64,000 nt of DNA. It comes from Planctomycetota bacterium. GTDB taxonomy: Bacteria > Planctomycetota > Brocadiia > JAADGH01. Below are positions 52,208 through 60,566 of this stretch, piece by piece. The translations under genes were made by a program, and so were the position numbers. The stretch's first letter is position 1. Each line of letters begins with the position of its first letter. Where the stretch lies: the NCBI GenBank assembly GCA_013152475.1, contig JAADGH010000239.1, forward strand, positions 1-64,000. The letters are read 5' to 3'. Under the pieces are notes generated by a model. The model searched no databases. It was given only the letters and a program-made list of their open reading frames with translations, and had not been told where the DNA came from.

Positions 52208-53231
52208 TGTTCAGACCATCCTTATTCGATTCCTGCGCAGCACCCTCTGTTGCAATGTCCTTCCCCATATCTTTCGCATGCCGAGCTTCCGGCGTCAAGA
52301 TCTTTCCGTCCTCACCCTCCGAGTCGCCCGGGCGCAAGGAGTCGAGTTCCCTCGCCTCATCTTCCGCATGGTGAGGTCCCGCCGACGTTCCTTCGGACAC
52401 CAACAGCGCCACCTGCTTCCCCGACACAACGACCTCCGAAAGAACCTCGGTCTCCTTCGTGCTGGCCGCCCCGCCCTCCTCAAACGTACGCACCGTCACA
52501 AAACCCGTTTCCTTGCAGACGGGACAGAAATCGAGATCCACGACGCAGCGACTTACATTCGCACTCACTCGTTCGATCTTGGCAAGGTCCTTCAGATTCT
52601 CGGGGTGGCACGCCTCCAGGATCGCATCACGGGCGCTCAGGGGGCCGACAACGATCTCCATGTGGTCGCACCATTGGTCGCACCCGTCACAAAAGGCATC
52701 GTGCGCCGCCAGAAACGGAACCACCGCCGCCAACCCCGCAACGAGCAAAACCTCCACAAGCCAAAAGACCCGGCTTAGCCCCTGGCGCCATCCTTTCAGG
52801 TAGGCGCCGAAGCCTACCCCCCCCCACTGTTCGCTCATGCACTTCCTGACCAAGGCATTGACCAGCTTTGTGTCCGAGGACTTGTCGCCCAATTGCGACT
52901 CAACAGTTCTCTCGAAGTTGCGCAGCTTCGAGGCATAATTCAGATAATGGAGCGCCAGGTAACCGCCAAGGCCAAGGATCAACCCCACAAGTCCTGCGGC
53001 TATGGGCTGACGGCACTTCCCCAGGCGCACGCCAAACAGAACCGCCCCCCCTGTAACAAGGCCCAGCAGGAGCGCGAAAACAACGCCGATGTAGACCACA
53101 CGCCCAAGGAGATGAAGCACGAGACAGGCGGCAATCGCCCCGCAGAGGCCCAACCCGACCATGACCGCAATCCCTTTTCGGGTGCATTTCCCACTCGGCC
53201 TGTAGGTCTCCACGGTGTCGAGCTCCACCAT
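52194..53231 (-). CDS. Polytopic membrane protein with a Cys-rich cytoplasmic segment
   Basis: This is 345 residues from MVELDTVETYRPSGK. AGAGGA lies nine bases upstream. Helices are predicted near 20-42, 47-70, 74-95 and 155-180. A following soluble part has CDGCDQWCDHMEIVV and later CPVCKETGFVTV, two possible metal sites. The C-terminal 80 residues are charged and low in complexity. It heads a four-gene operon (to 49053) of exported or membrane proteins with zinc ribbons. No family is recognised. Confidence 0.7.
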   Translation of the reverse strand: MVELDTVETYRPSGKCTRKGIAVMVGLGLCGAIAACLVLHLLGRVVYIGVVFALLLGLVTGGAVLFGVRLGKCRQPIAAGLVGLILGLGGYLALHYLNYASKLRNFERTVESQLGDKSSDTKLVNALVRKCMSEQWGGVGFGAYLKGWRQGLSRVFWLVEVLLVAGLAAVVPFLAAHDAFCDGCDQWCDHMEIVVGPLSARDAILEACHPENLKDLAKIERVSANVSRCVVDLDFCPVCKETGFVTVRTFEEGGAASTKETEVLSEVVVSGKQVALLVSEGTSAGPHHAEDEARELDSLRPGDSEGEDGKILTPEARHAKDMGKDIATEGAAQESNKDGLNNGKV

Positions 53232-53281
53232 ACAGTACATTCCTCTGCGCATCCAGCATCCAGGCAACCGAGACCATCTAT

Positions 53282-53310
53282 AACCTACCAGAGTGGCCTA
53301 CACTCGTCAA
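53282..53310 (-). promoter_or_regulatory. Promoter of the 53231-49053 operon
   Basis: Minus strand: TTGACG, 17 bases, TAGGTT. It is about 50 bases before the ATG at 53231 and back-to-back with the promoter at 53338. Confidence 0.45.
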
Positions 53311-53337
53311 CAGAAATATGCGCGGTGGAGTTTCTCC

Positions 53338-53367
53338 TTGACTTTGCATCAAACGGGGCATTATGGT
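53338..53367 (+). promoter_or_regulatory. Promoter of the amidohydrolase-enolase-dehydrogenase cassette
   Basis: TTGACT, 18 bases, TATGGT. It is 36 bases upstream of ATG 53404. Confidence 0.45.
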
Positions 53368-53403
53368 ACTCTCCCGATCATCTGAATTCATGGAAACGCT
53401 ACG

Positions 53404-54582
53404 ATGCCCGCACACACTCTTGTCCTGAAAGACTGCAATGCCTTCCTCGCAGACAAAGGATTCCTCCCAAGGGTTGGCATCGCCGTACGCAACGGCAAGA
53501 TCATACGCATCGGCAAGGACATCAGACATCCCAAAGGGGCGCAGATTGTTGATGCCAAAGGCGCGTGCGTCACGCCCGGGCTGATTGACGGCCATACGCA
53601 TCTCGGCATGTCGGAGGTCGGCGACGCCGACTACAACGAAGCCACCGACCCCGTAACGCCCTATCTCCGGGTCGCTGACGCCATCAATCCCCTGAACCCG
53701 GACTTTCGCCTCTCTCTCGCGAATGGAATCACCACCGTCATGGTCTGCCCCGGCAGCGCAAACGTCTTCGGGGGGTTGCTCGTTATCATGAAGACGCGCG
53801 GCCGCCGTCTGCGGAACATGCTTCTCCAGGACCCCGCCGGAATGAAAATGGCCCTCGGCCAGAACCCAAAGCGCGGCTATGGCGGCAAGGGCAAGCTGCC
53901 CGCGTCGCGCATGGGCAGCGCCTACCTGGCGCGTAATACATTCGCGAAAGCGAAGGAATATCGCAAAAAGCGCGCCAAACGCGGCGACAAGAAGGCCTCG
54001 CGCGACCTCGGCATGGAGCATATCCTCGGGCTTCTCGATGGAAAGTACCCCGCCCGCTGGCACTGCCACCGGGCCGACGATATCATGACCGCCGTCCAGA
54101 TCGCCGAGGAGTTCGGATTCGATGTCTGCATCGACCATGCCACGGAATCGTATCTCGTCGCCTCCGAGCTGGCCGACCGCGACGTCCCCTGTTTTGTAGG
54201 GCCCAGCTTCGGCATCCCCGGAAAGAACGAGGTCGTTTACAAGGGGTTCACCACCGCGCGAAAGCTGCGGGAGGCCGGCGTGCGTTTTGCCATCATCACC
54301 GATCATGGTGTGGAGCCGTGCTGGTTCCTGCCCGTGGCGGCCGGCCTTGCGGCCCGACAGGGTCTCGCTGCCGATGACGCCCTGCGCGCCATCACGTCCT
54401 GGCCGGCGGAGATCATGGGGATCGACAAGCGCGTGGGCAAGTTGGCGCCCGGCTGCGACGCCGACATCGTGATCTGGGACAGGTCGCCCCTCCAACTGGG
54501 CAAGCCCGAAGCCGTTTACGTAAACGGCGCCATTGTGACGGAAAAGGAACTGAACACGCCGTTCCCGGTCAGGGAAATCTGA
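53404..54582 (+). CDS. Metal-dependent amidohydrolase (imidazolonepropionase/dihydroorotase-like)
   Basis: This is 392 residues. The HxH metal pair is in PGLIDGHTHLG (about residues 58-68), with WHCHRADD, CIDHATES and FAIITDHG as the later ligand strands. The short beta-sandwich halves (LKDCNAFLAD and the C-terminal CDADIVIWDRSPLQL) complete the fold. No carboxylated Lys is evident, which fits the imidazolonepropionase-like branch. It would hydrolyse a cyclic amide or lactone in the cytoplasm. It is first in a cassette with an enolase-family protein and a Gfo/Idh/MocA dehydrogenase. Confidence 0.85.
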   Translation: MPAHTLVLKDCNAFLADKGFLPRVGIAVRNGKIIRIGKDIRHPKGAQIVDAKGACVTPGLIDGHTHLGMSEVGDADYNEATDPVTPYLRVADAINPLNPDFRLSLANGITTVMVCPGSANVFGGLLVIMKTRGRRLRNMLLQDPAGMKMALGQNPKRGYGGKGKLPASRMGSAYLARNTFAKAKEYRKKRAKRGDKKASRDLGMEHILGLLDGKYPARWHCHRADDIMTAVQIAEEFGFDVCIDHATESYLVASELADRDVPCFVGPSFGIPGKNEVVYKGFTTARKLREAGVRFAIITDHGVEPCWFLPVAAGLAARQGLAADDALRAITSWPAEIMGIDKRVGKLAPGCDADIVIWDRSPLQLGKPEAVYVNGAIVTEKELNTPFPVREI

Positions 54583-54610
54583 AACCACCCCACTCAAACG
54601 GAGAAAGCAA

Positions 54611-56023
54611 ATGCCCAAGAAAACCGATATCCGTGTGATTGGCACAGAGGTGTTTTTCTTACCCGTCGAGACCCGTGTCCCCCTCAAGTTCGGCCCCGAA
54701 ACACTAACACACGTCACCTGTGCGCGCGTCCACATGCGTATCAAGGACCGAAAGGGCAATGTGGCGGACGGCTGGGGGGAGACACCGCTCAGCGTCCAGT
54801 GGGCCTGGCCAAGCGACCTCACCTATGAGGATCGACACGACGCCATGAAAAAGTTCTGCCTCATGCTCGCCAAGGCGTGGGCCACTTTCGACGGCAAGGG
54901 CCATCCCCTTGAGATCGGCCACGCATTTACTGAGAAGGCGCTCCCAAAACTCCAAAAGAAACTCAACAAAAAACGTGGGAAAAAGAAGGCCATGCCCCTC
55001 CTCGGGGCGCTCATCTCGTGCTCGGCCTTCGACATCGCCTGCCACGATGCGTATGGCAATCTCGTGGGCAAACCGGTCTACGAGACCTACTGCGCGAAGT
55101 ACATGAACCGAGACCTGTCCACATACCTCAAGCCTGCCAAGGGATCGTCCATCACCTTTGCCAAAACGTACCCTTGTGATTTCTTCGTGAAAGACATGCC
55201 AAAGCAAATACCCGCATGGCACCTGGTCGGCGGCAAGGACCTTCTCGACAAGAACGAACTCACGGGCGGCGAGCCCGACGACGGCTATCCCGTCCTCCTG
55301 CCCGACTGGATCAAGCGCGATGGGCTGAAGTGCCTGAAGGTAAAGCTCCGCGGCAATGATGCGGCATGGGACTACGACCGCCTCGTGACCGTGGGCAAAA
55401 TCGCCATCGACAGCGGCGTGGACTGGTTGACGTCGGACTTCAACTGCACAGTCACCGACCCGGCCTACGTGGAGGACATCCTCGATCGCCTTGTGCAGGA
55501 GCACCCGCGCATCTATGGGATGATTCTCTACGTCGAGCAGCCATTCCCCTACGATCTGGAGAAAAACCAGATCGACGTCCACAGCGTCTCCGCCCGCAAA
55601 CCGCTCTTCATGGACGAGAGCGCCCACGACTGGCGCTTCGTACGGATGGGCCGGAAGCTGGGCTGGACGGGCGTGGCGCTGAAGACGTGCAAGACCCAGA
55701 GCGGCGCGCTGCTCTCCCTGTGCTGGGCGAAGGCGCACGGCATGACGCTGATGGTCCAGGACTTGACCAACCCGATGCTGGCACAGGTCCCGCATGTGCT
55801 CCTGGCGGCTCATGCGGGGACGATCATGGGCGTGGAGACGAACGCCATGCAGTTCTATCCCGAGGCATCAAAGGCCGAGGAGGCCATGCATCCGGGGCTG
55901 TATCGGCGACGAGACGGCGCCGTCGATCTGAGCACCATCTCCGGTCCGGGCTTCGGGTATCGTGTTGACGAAATCCGTCGCGACCTGCCCGATGCCGCGG
56001 GGACGTTTGGCGACATCGAGTAG
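54611..56023 (+). CDS. Enolase-superfamily (mandelate racemase-like) enzyme
   Basis: This is 470 residues, longer than the usual 370-400 because of a Lys-rich insertion near 115-125. The barrel shows LKCLKVKLRGND (the KxK base pair), TSDFNCTV (Asp), LYVEQPFPYD (Glu) and FMDESAHDW (Asp-Glu). These are the metal ligands and bases of the muconate or mandelate branches. The second half ends with a beta-rich GFGYRVDEIRRDLPDAAGTF tail. Acid-sugar dehydration or epimerisation is likely. It lies 28 bases after the amidohydrolase. Confidence 0.86.
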   Translation: MPKKTDIRVIGTEVFFLPVETRVPLKFGPETLTHVTCARVHMRIKDRKGNVADGWGETPLSVQWAWPSDLTYEDRHDAMKKFCLMLAKAWATFDGKGHPLEIGHAFTEKALPKLQKKLNKKRGKKKAMPLLGALISCSAFDIACHDAYGNLVGKPVYETYCAKYMNRDLSTYLKPAKGSSITFAKTYPCDFFVKDMPKQIPAWHLVGGKDLLDKNELTGGEPDDGYPVLLPDWIKRDGLKCLKVKLRGNDAAWDYDRLVTVGKIAIDSGVDWLTSDFNCTVTDPAYVEDILDRLVQEHPRIYGMILYVEQPFPYDLEKNQIDVHSVSARKPLFMDESAHDWRFVRMGRKLGWTGVALKTCKTQSGALLSLCWAKAHGMTLMVQDLTNPMLAQVPHVLLAAHAGTIMGVETNAMQFYPEASKAEEAMHPGLYRRRDGAVDLSTISGPGFGYRVDEIRRDLPDAAGTFGDIE

Positions 56024-56055
56024 AGTACACATTGCCCCCTTCTGGAGTATGAATC

Positions 56056-57096
56056 ATGTCGGAAAAGACACAGGCGAAACTCGCCTTCATCGGCTGTGGC
56101 GGGTTCGCGACGTCGTCCATCTATCCCAACATCCATCTGGTCCCGGAGATCGACCTCGTCGCGGTATGCGATATGGACGAAGCAAAGGCGAACCGGAACG
56201 CGCGCAACTTTGGCGCACGACGGGTCTATACCGACCTACACAAAATGCTCGATACGGAAGAGCTCGACGGGGTCTTCGTCATCGGCCCGGCTCCGATGCA
56301 GGTTGAACTGGCGCCGCACGTCCTGAAACACGGCATCCCCGTCTATGTCGAGAAACCGTCGGCCAACACCTCCGCACAGGCAAAAGAACTGGCCGAACTG
56401 GCCGAGGCAAACCACACATGGGGGCAGGTGGGTTTCATGAAGCGTTTCGCTCACGTGTATCTGATGGCGAAGGAAATCATCGGCCGGCCGGAGTTCGGGC
56501 CGGTTCACATGGTCAAGGCCAGGTTTGCCCAGGGCCCCTACCCTCAGATATGGGGCATTGACTCGGCCCGGCGGGCCATGCTCATCGGCCAGCTCTGCCA
56601 TATCTTCGATCTGATCCGTTTCTTCGGCGGGGAGGTGAAGCTCGTCCAGGCCATGTACCACGAGGCCACGCCGACCCAGTTTGCTTACGCGGTCAACCTG
56701 GAGTTCGCCTCCGGCGCGATCGGCCAGTTGGACGTGAACGGCCTGGAATGCAAGCAGGCCTTCCGCGACATCAAAGAGGCGCTGCACGTGGTCGGTCTCG
56801 AGACGAACGTCCTCTGCGAGGACATGATGAAGCTGAAGTGGCAGGACCGGGAGGATTTCACAGACGCCGTGCCGAGAGCCGGCCGATACCTTCATGCCTT
56901 TGACCCCACCTGGACCGGCATCGCCAAAACCAATATCACTTTCGGCTACCAGGGCGAGGTGGAGCACTTCGCCAAACGATGCCTGGGGCGGGTCGAGGGT
57001 GGTCCGGACCTGTGGGACAGCTACAAGTCGCTGCAAATCGGCGAGGCGATCTACAAGAGCGCCGAGACCGGGAAAACCGTGCCCATCACAGAATGA
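56056..57096 (+). CDS. Gfo/Idh/MocA-family NAD(P)-dependent oxidoreductase
   Basis: This is 346 residues. The N-terminus LAFIGCGGFATSSIYPNIHL is the Rossmann fold, followed by VYVEKPSANTSAQAKELAEL (the conserved EKP). The C-terminal half carries IGQLCHIFDLIRFFGGEVKL and FASGAIGQLDVNG. It has no signal peptide. It is third in the cassette after the amidohydrolase and enolase-family genes, 32 bases away. A sugar or cyclitol substrate is expected. Confidence 0.88.
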   Translation: MSEKTQAKLAFIGCGGFATSSIYPNIHLVPEIDLVAVCDMDEAKANRNARNFGARRVYTDLHKMLDTEELDGVFVIGPAPMQVELAPHVLKHGIPVYVEKPSANTSAQAKELAELAEANHTWGQVGFMKRFAHVYLMAKEIIGRPEFGPVHMVKARFAQGPYPQIWGIDSARRAMLIGQLCHIFDLIRFFGGEVKLVQAMYHEATPTQFAYAVNLEFASGAIGQLDVNGLECKQAFRDIKEALHVVGLETNVLCEDMMKLKWQDREDFTDAVPRAGRYLHAFDPTWTGIAKTNITFGYQGEVEHFAKRCLGRVEGGPDLWDSYKSLQIGEAIYKSAETGKTVPITE

Positions 57097-57118
57097 GCGC
57101 TGCCCCTTCGCTCGCTTT

Positions 57119-57667
57119 TCAACCGGACGAACGCCGCATGGCGACGTAATACGCGAGAAAGGTTAACGCGACCACGGCGCAGGACACTACCCCGAATAGG
57201 TAGACGAAATCCGGCGTGGTGAACCCATGCAGGTATCCACCGAACCGGCTGACGCAATCCACGGCATTCGTCTCGGCGAGAATTGTTAGGAGCGTTACGG
57301 CTACCAGCGTGATGCCCTTCCACTTCAACAGGAAGCGCCGCGCTTTCGGGCGGAAGCGATGCTTCAGGACGAGTACGACGCAGAAGCTGATGGCGATGTA
57401 GGCGTACCAGATGGCCAAGTAGACTTCGATGTTGCCATCGAAGAGAAGCAGCGAAACCGGGAAGAAGAGAAGGAACCAGTAGACCAGGGCAACGGTTGAA
57501 ATGGACGGGTGATTGGCGCTCAGCATCGCCGAGATGAACAGCCACGCGATAAAGCACAGCCCGATGAGAGGGGGCGCTACACTGCCGGTCGGTTCACCGG
57601 CTTCTGCAACGGCCCCTGCGAGTAAAACCAACGTCACTGCGCCCACAATATGCCGCCGATGCGCCAT
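57119..57667 (-). CDS. Polytopic inner-membrane protein, unknown function
   Basis: This is 182 residues. A signal-like start (VGAVTLVLLAGAVAEAG) is followed by about four more membrane segments: LIGLCFIAWLFISAML, VALVYWFLLFFPVSLLLF, YLAIWYAYIAISFCVVLVL and the final FVYLFGVVSCAVVALTFLAY. AGGGAG precedes the ATG at 57667 by seven bases. The promoter and a leader hairpin are upstream. No family is recognised. It converges with the Gfo/Idh/MocA gene. Confidence 0.7.
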   Translation of the reverse strand: MAHRRHIVGAVTLVLLAGAVAEAGEPTGSVAPPLIGLCFIAWLFISAMLSANHPSISTVALVYWFLLFFPVSLLLFDGNIEVYLAIWYAYIAISFCVVLVLKHRFRPKARRFLLKWKGITLVAVTLLTILAETNAVDCVSRFGGYLHGFTTPDFVYLFGVVSCAVVALTFLAYYVAMRRSSG

Positions 57668-57715
57668 GGTGCATCTCCCTTCGCTGCGTACGGCGGCGTT
57701 CCCCAATAGACAAAG

Positions 57716-57746
57716 AGCCGCTTCTGCAATCCGGGCGGAAGCGGCT
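57716..57746 (-). terminator. Hairpin: terminator of the 63032-57838 operon or leader hairpin of the next gene
   Basis: AGCCGCTTC pairs with GAAGCGGCT (nine perfect pairs, loop of 13) and is followed on the minus strand by CTTTGTCTATT. It lies 92 bases after the YycJ-like stop, but also about 24 bases after the next promoter's start point, so it might act in both ways. Confidence 0.5.
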
Positions 57747-57776
57747 ACTCGTCACAACTCGGTCCTCTATATCTAT

Positions 57777-57804
57777 AGTATACCACACCACTCCAAAAAG
57801 TCAA
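57777..57804 (-). promoter_or_regulatory. Promoter of the membrane protein gene at 57667
   Basis: Minus strand: TTGACT, 16 bases, TATACT. A hairpin lies in the leader at 57716-57746. Confidence 0.6.
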
Positions 57805-57837
57805 GGAAGGCGAAAGTAAAAAACCGCCCCACACCCT

Positions 57838-58611
57838 CTATCCGACGCGAAACATTCCCGTCCGCTCATAGCGGGACGCCACGCTCAATGCAATGTCGCG
57901 CTTCAGCGCCCACCGATGCGCCTGGAGGGCAAGGGAGGAGTGGTTGTTTTCTTCGCTCAGGTGCGACAGCACAAGGCCACGCAGGCGGTCCGAAGAGCAC
58001 TCCCGGACCAGCTCAGCCGCCTCGCCATTGGACAAGTGTCCGCCGGAACCGCGGATGCGGGCTTTGACATCCTCCGGGTAGGAACTACACTCGAGCATCT
58101 CCGGGTCGTAGTTCGACTCCATATATACGAAATCCATATCTCTCAGCGCATCGGCCAGCGCATCGAACGGGTGGCCGAGGTCAGTGAAGATGCCGATCCG
58201 ACGCCTGCCGTCCGTCACCACGAAAATTACTCCGTCCACGCCGTCGTGAGGCGTCCGGATCGTCTCGATATCGAGATCGCCGATAGCGACCCGTTCCCCG
58301 GCCCGAAAAAAGCGCACGTCCGATACGGCGCCAAGCCCCTCTTGAATTCGCTCATACGTGGGCGACGTCATGTGAACGGGCAAATGAAACTTCCGCTGAT
58401 AGACACCGGCCGCGTACGTGTGGTCCCGGTGGTCGTGGGAGAGAAACAGCGCCGTGACATCGCGGATATCGCGCCCCAGCTCGCGAAGGCGCAGCTCCGC
58501 CTGCTTGCCGCTGATGCCCGCATCGAGGAGCAGACGGGTGCTTCCCTTCTCCACGTAAATGCAGTTCCCGTTAGACCCGCTGTTGAGCGAGCACGTGAGC
58601 ATACGATTCAT
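57838..58611 (-). CDS. YycJ/WalJ-like metallo-beta-lactamase-fold hydrolase
   Basis: This is 257 residues. It starts MNRMLTCSLNSGSNGNCIYV, typical of the YycJ branch. The metal site is LSHDHRDHTYAAG. RTPHDGVDGVIFVVT, FTDLGHPF, ESNYDPEML and GLVLSHLSEENN complete the metal ligands. YycJ-type proteins are nucleases or phosphodiesterases linked in other bacteria to DNA repair and cell-wall control. The start overlaps the upstream glycosyltransferase stop as ATGA. It is the last gene of the operon. Confidence 0.86.
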   Translation of the reverse strand: MNRMLTCSLNSGSNGNCIYVEKGSTRLLLDAGISGKQAELRLRELGRDIRDVTALFLSHDHRDHTYAAGVYQRKFHLPVHMTSPTYERIQEGLGAVSDVRFFRAGERVAIGDLDIETIRTPHDGVDGVIFVVTDGRRRIGIFTDLGHPFDALADALRDMDFVYMESNYDPEMLECSSYPEDVKARIRGSGGHLSNGEAAELVRECSSDRLRGLVLSHLSEENNHSSLALQAHRWALKRDIALSVASRYERTGMFRVG

Positions 58612-59306
58612 GCCTTGCCTCTTCCCTTCACGGGAAGCATACGCCATTTGATCAGCGTCCAGACGGCGTGCGCGCCGTGATACCACCGAATCTTTTTGCC
58701 CGACTCGAAACTGCGCGGGTGGTAACGGATATCCACCTCGTGGATGGTGTAACGCAAGCGACACAACTTTGCCGTGACCTCGGCGCAGAACTCGAATCCC
58801 CGGCATTCCAGGTCCAGCGACTTCAGCACACTCGTTCGTATGGCCTTGTAGCACGTCGGCTCGTCGTGAATCCGCACCCCATAAAGCAGGCCCACCAGCG
58901 CGCTGAGAAGCCGGCCGCCCCAAAGATACCTTCGGTAGGAGATGCCCGTACCGCCGTGCCAGCGATTCCCGTAGACCACATCCCCCTCCCCGCGAAGGAT
59001 CGGGCCGACCACCTTTTCGTAGTCGCTCGGGTCGTACTCCAGGTCCGCGTCCTGGATGATGACCACATCCCCCATCACCGCCTCCAGACCCGTGCGTATC
59101 GCCATGCCCTTGCCTTGATTGCGTTCGTGATGGATTACCTTTACATCCGGCAGATCGAGGGCGCGAAGGAACTCCCTGCTGCCATCGGTCGAGCCGTCAT
59201 CAACGATGATGATCTCCTTCTCCATCGGGGCAGCGCGGACCTTCTCCACGATCTCCGGCAGTGTATCGCGCTCGTTGTAAACGGGCATAACAACGGACAG
59301 TTTCAT
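58608..59306 (-). CDS. Family 2 glycosyltransferase (polyprenyl-phosphate mannose/glucose synthase-like)
   Basis: This is 232 residues. SVVMPVYNERDTLPEIV, IIIVDDGSTDGS, VIIQDADLEYDP (the DxD metal site), GNRWHGGTGISYRR and the C-terminal EVDIRYHPRSFESGKKIRW match GT2 enzymes of the dolichyl-phosphate mannose synthase type. It has no C-terminal membrane helices. It transfers a sugar from a nucleotide donor, probably to a polyprenyl phosphate. It overlaps the next gene by four bases. Confidence 0.9.
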   Translation of the reverse strand: MKLSVVMPVYNERDTLPEIVEKVRAAPMEKEIIIVDDGSTDGSREFLRALDLPDVKVIHHERNQGKGMAIRTGLEAVMGDVVIIQDADLEYDPSDYEKVVGPILRGEGDVVYGNRWHGGTGISYRRYLWGGRLLSALVGLLYGVRIHDEPTCYKAIRTSVLKSLDLECRGFEFCAEVTAKLCRLRYTIHEVDIRYHPRSFESGKKIRWYHGAHAVWTLIKWRMLPVKGRGKA

Positions 59307-59312
59307 GTAGAC

Positions 59313-60551
59313 CTACTTCGAGCCGATGACCTCGCGGTAGATATCGACCAATCGCTCGGCCTGTCGTGTGGCGTTGAACTCCTCCTCAATCCGCCGGCGC
59401 CCCGCCCGCCCCATCTCCTCCCATCGCTCCGGCGCCTCGATCAGTTCCATCATCACATCGGCAAGCGCATCCACGTCCTTCTCCGGCACCAGCAGCCCGG
59501 ACTTGCCATGCTCAATGCACTCGGGGATGCCGGCGTGCCGGGTCGAAAGGACCGGCAGGCCGCTGGCCATGGCCTCCATAATGGCATTGGGAATGCCCTC
59601 CCGGTCGTAGTCCCAGGCCTGCTGACATGGAAGGACAAAGAGGTGGCAGTTGGCCATCTCCTCGGCCACCCCTTCCTGTGTCGTCTCCCCCAGAAACTTC
59701 ACATGAGGGTCCAGACGCAGGTTCGTCACGAGCTGTTTCAGGTCCGCCTCCTTCGGTCCGCCCCCGATGACCCGCAGCTCCGCCGCATTGGGGTGGGACC
59801 TCAAGCAGCGCCGAAGGGCGCCAATGGCCGCAGGGATGCCCTTCTTGTCCACCAGACGACCCACGGTAAGGAACTTCACCTTGCCATGCTCGACCGGGGG
59901 CCGCGGGGTAAATGGAAAACCGTCCAGGTCGATGCCCGAATGATGCACCACCAGCTTCTCGCGCGGGCAGCCTACCCCGGCCAGGTCGTCGGCCATCGCT
60001 TCGCAGCGCGCCAGGACGAGGCGACTCGACTTGAACAGCGCCCCGTAGGCCTTCGGCACCTGAACCGGAAAGCTGGAGGCGTCCCATCCCCGGAAGGAGA
60101 CGACCAGCGGCAGGCCCAGCCAGTCGGTCAGTGGCGCGATCACTCGGGCCACATGGCCGAACTGCACGTGAACCACGTTCCTGTCTGACATGCGAAAGAA
60201 ATCGGCCAGGCGAGTCAGGCCCGCAAGATACCGCGCCGGGGTCCTGTGCTCGCGCATGTAGGACCGGATGTGCGCCGACTGGTTTGGGTAACGAAATACA
60301 CACCACAGCGACCGGAGCACCGCGAGCCCCCTTCCGCCCGACCATCCGAATTTCCTGATGTAGTGCACGCGCGCGCGCAGGACAGGCGCCTGAGACTGCG
60401 GGTGTCGGCGTTTCTCCCTCGGGCGAGCGAAGGCAAAGATGCGCACATCCACCTTGGCCCGCAGCACCCCCAGGGCCTCGTTTAATATGGCCGTCTCGGA
60501 GAGCTTTGGAAACTCCGGAACGATGTAAGCTACTCTAATGCCTTCGGCCAT
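59313..60551 (-). CDS. Family 4 glycosyltransferase
   Basis: This is 412 residues. It shows the GT-B fold: VAYIVPEFPKLSETAILNEA at the N-terminus, then PLVVSFRGWDASSFPVQVPK, FLTVGRLVDKKGIPAAIGAL and LPCQQAWDYDREGIPNAIME (the ExxxxxxxE motif), SGLPVLSTRHAGIPECIEHG. It adds a sugar to a glycan or lipid acceptor. It lies six bases upstream of the family 2 enzyme and 15 bases downstream of an APH-fold kinase, in one operon. Confidence 0.9.
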   Translation of the reverse strand: MAEGIRVAYIVPEFPKLSETAILNEALGVLRAKVDVRIFAFARPREKRRHPQSQAPVLRARVHYIRKFGWSGGRGLAVLRSLWCVFRYPNQSAHIRSYMREHRTPARYLAGLTRLADFFRMSDRNVVHVQFGHVARVIAPLTDWLGLPLVVSFRGWDASSFPVQVPKAYGALFKSSRLVLARCEAMADDLAGVGCPREKLVVHHSGIDLDGFPFTPRPPVEHGKVKFLTVGRLVDKKGIPAAIGALRRCLRSHPNAAELRVIGGGPKEADLKQLVTNLRLDPHVKFLGETTQEGVAEEMANCHLFVLPCQQAWDYDREGIPNAIMEAMASGLPVLSTRHAGIPECIEHGKSGLLVPEKDVDALADVMMELIEAPERWEEMGRAGRRRIEEEFNATRQAERLVDIYREVIGSK

Positions 60552-60566
60552 ACACCACCTGTCGCG

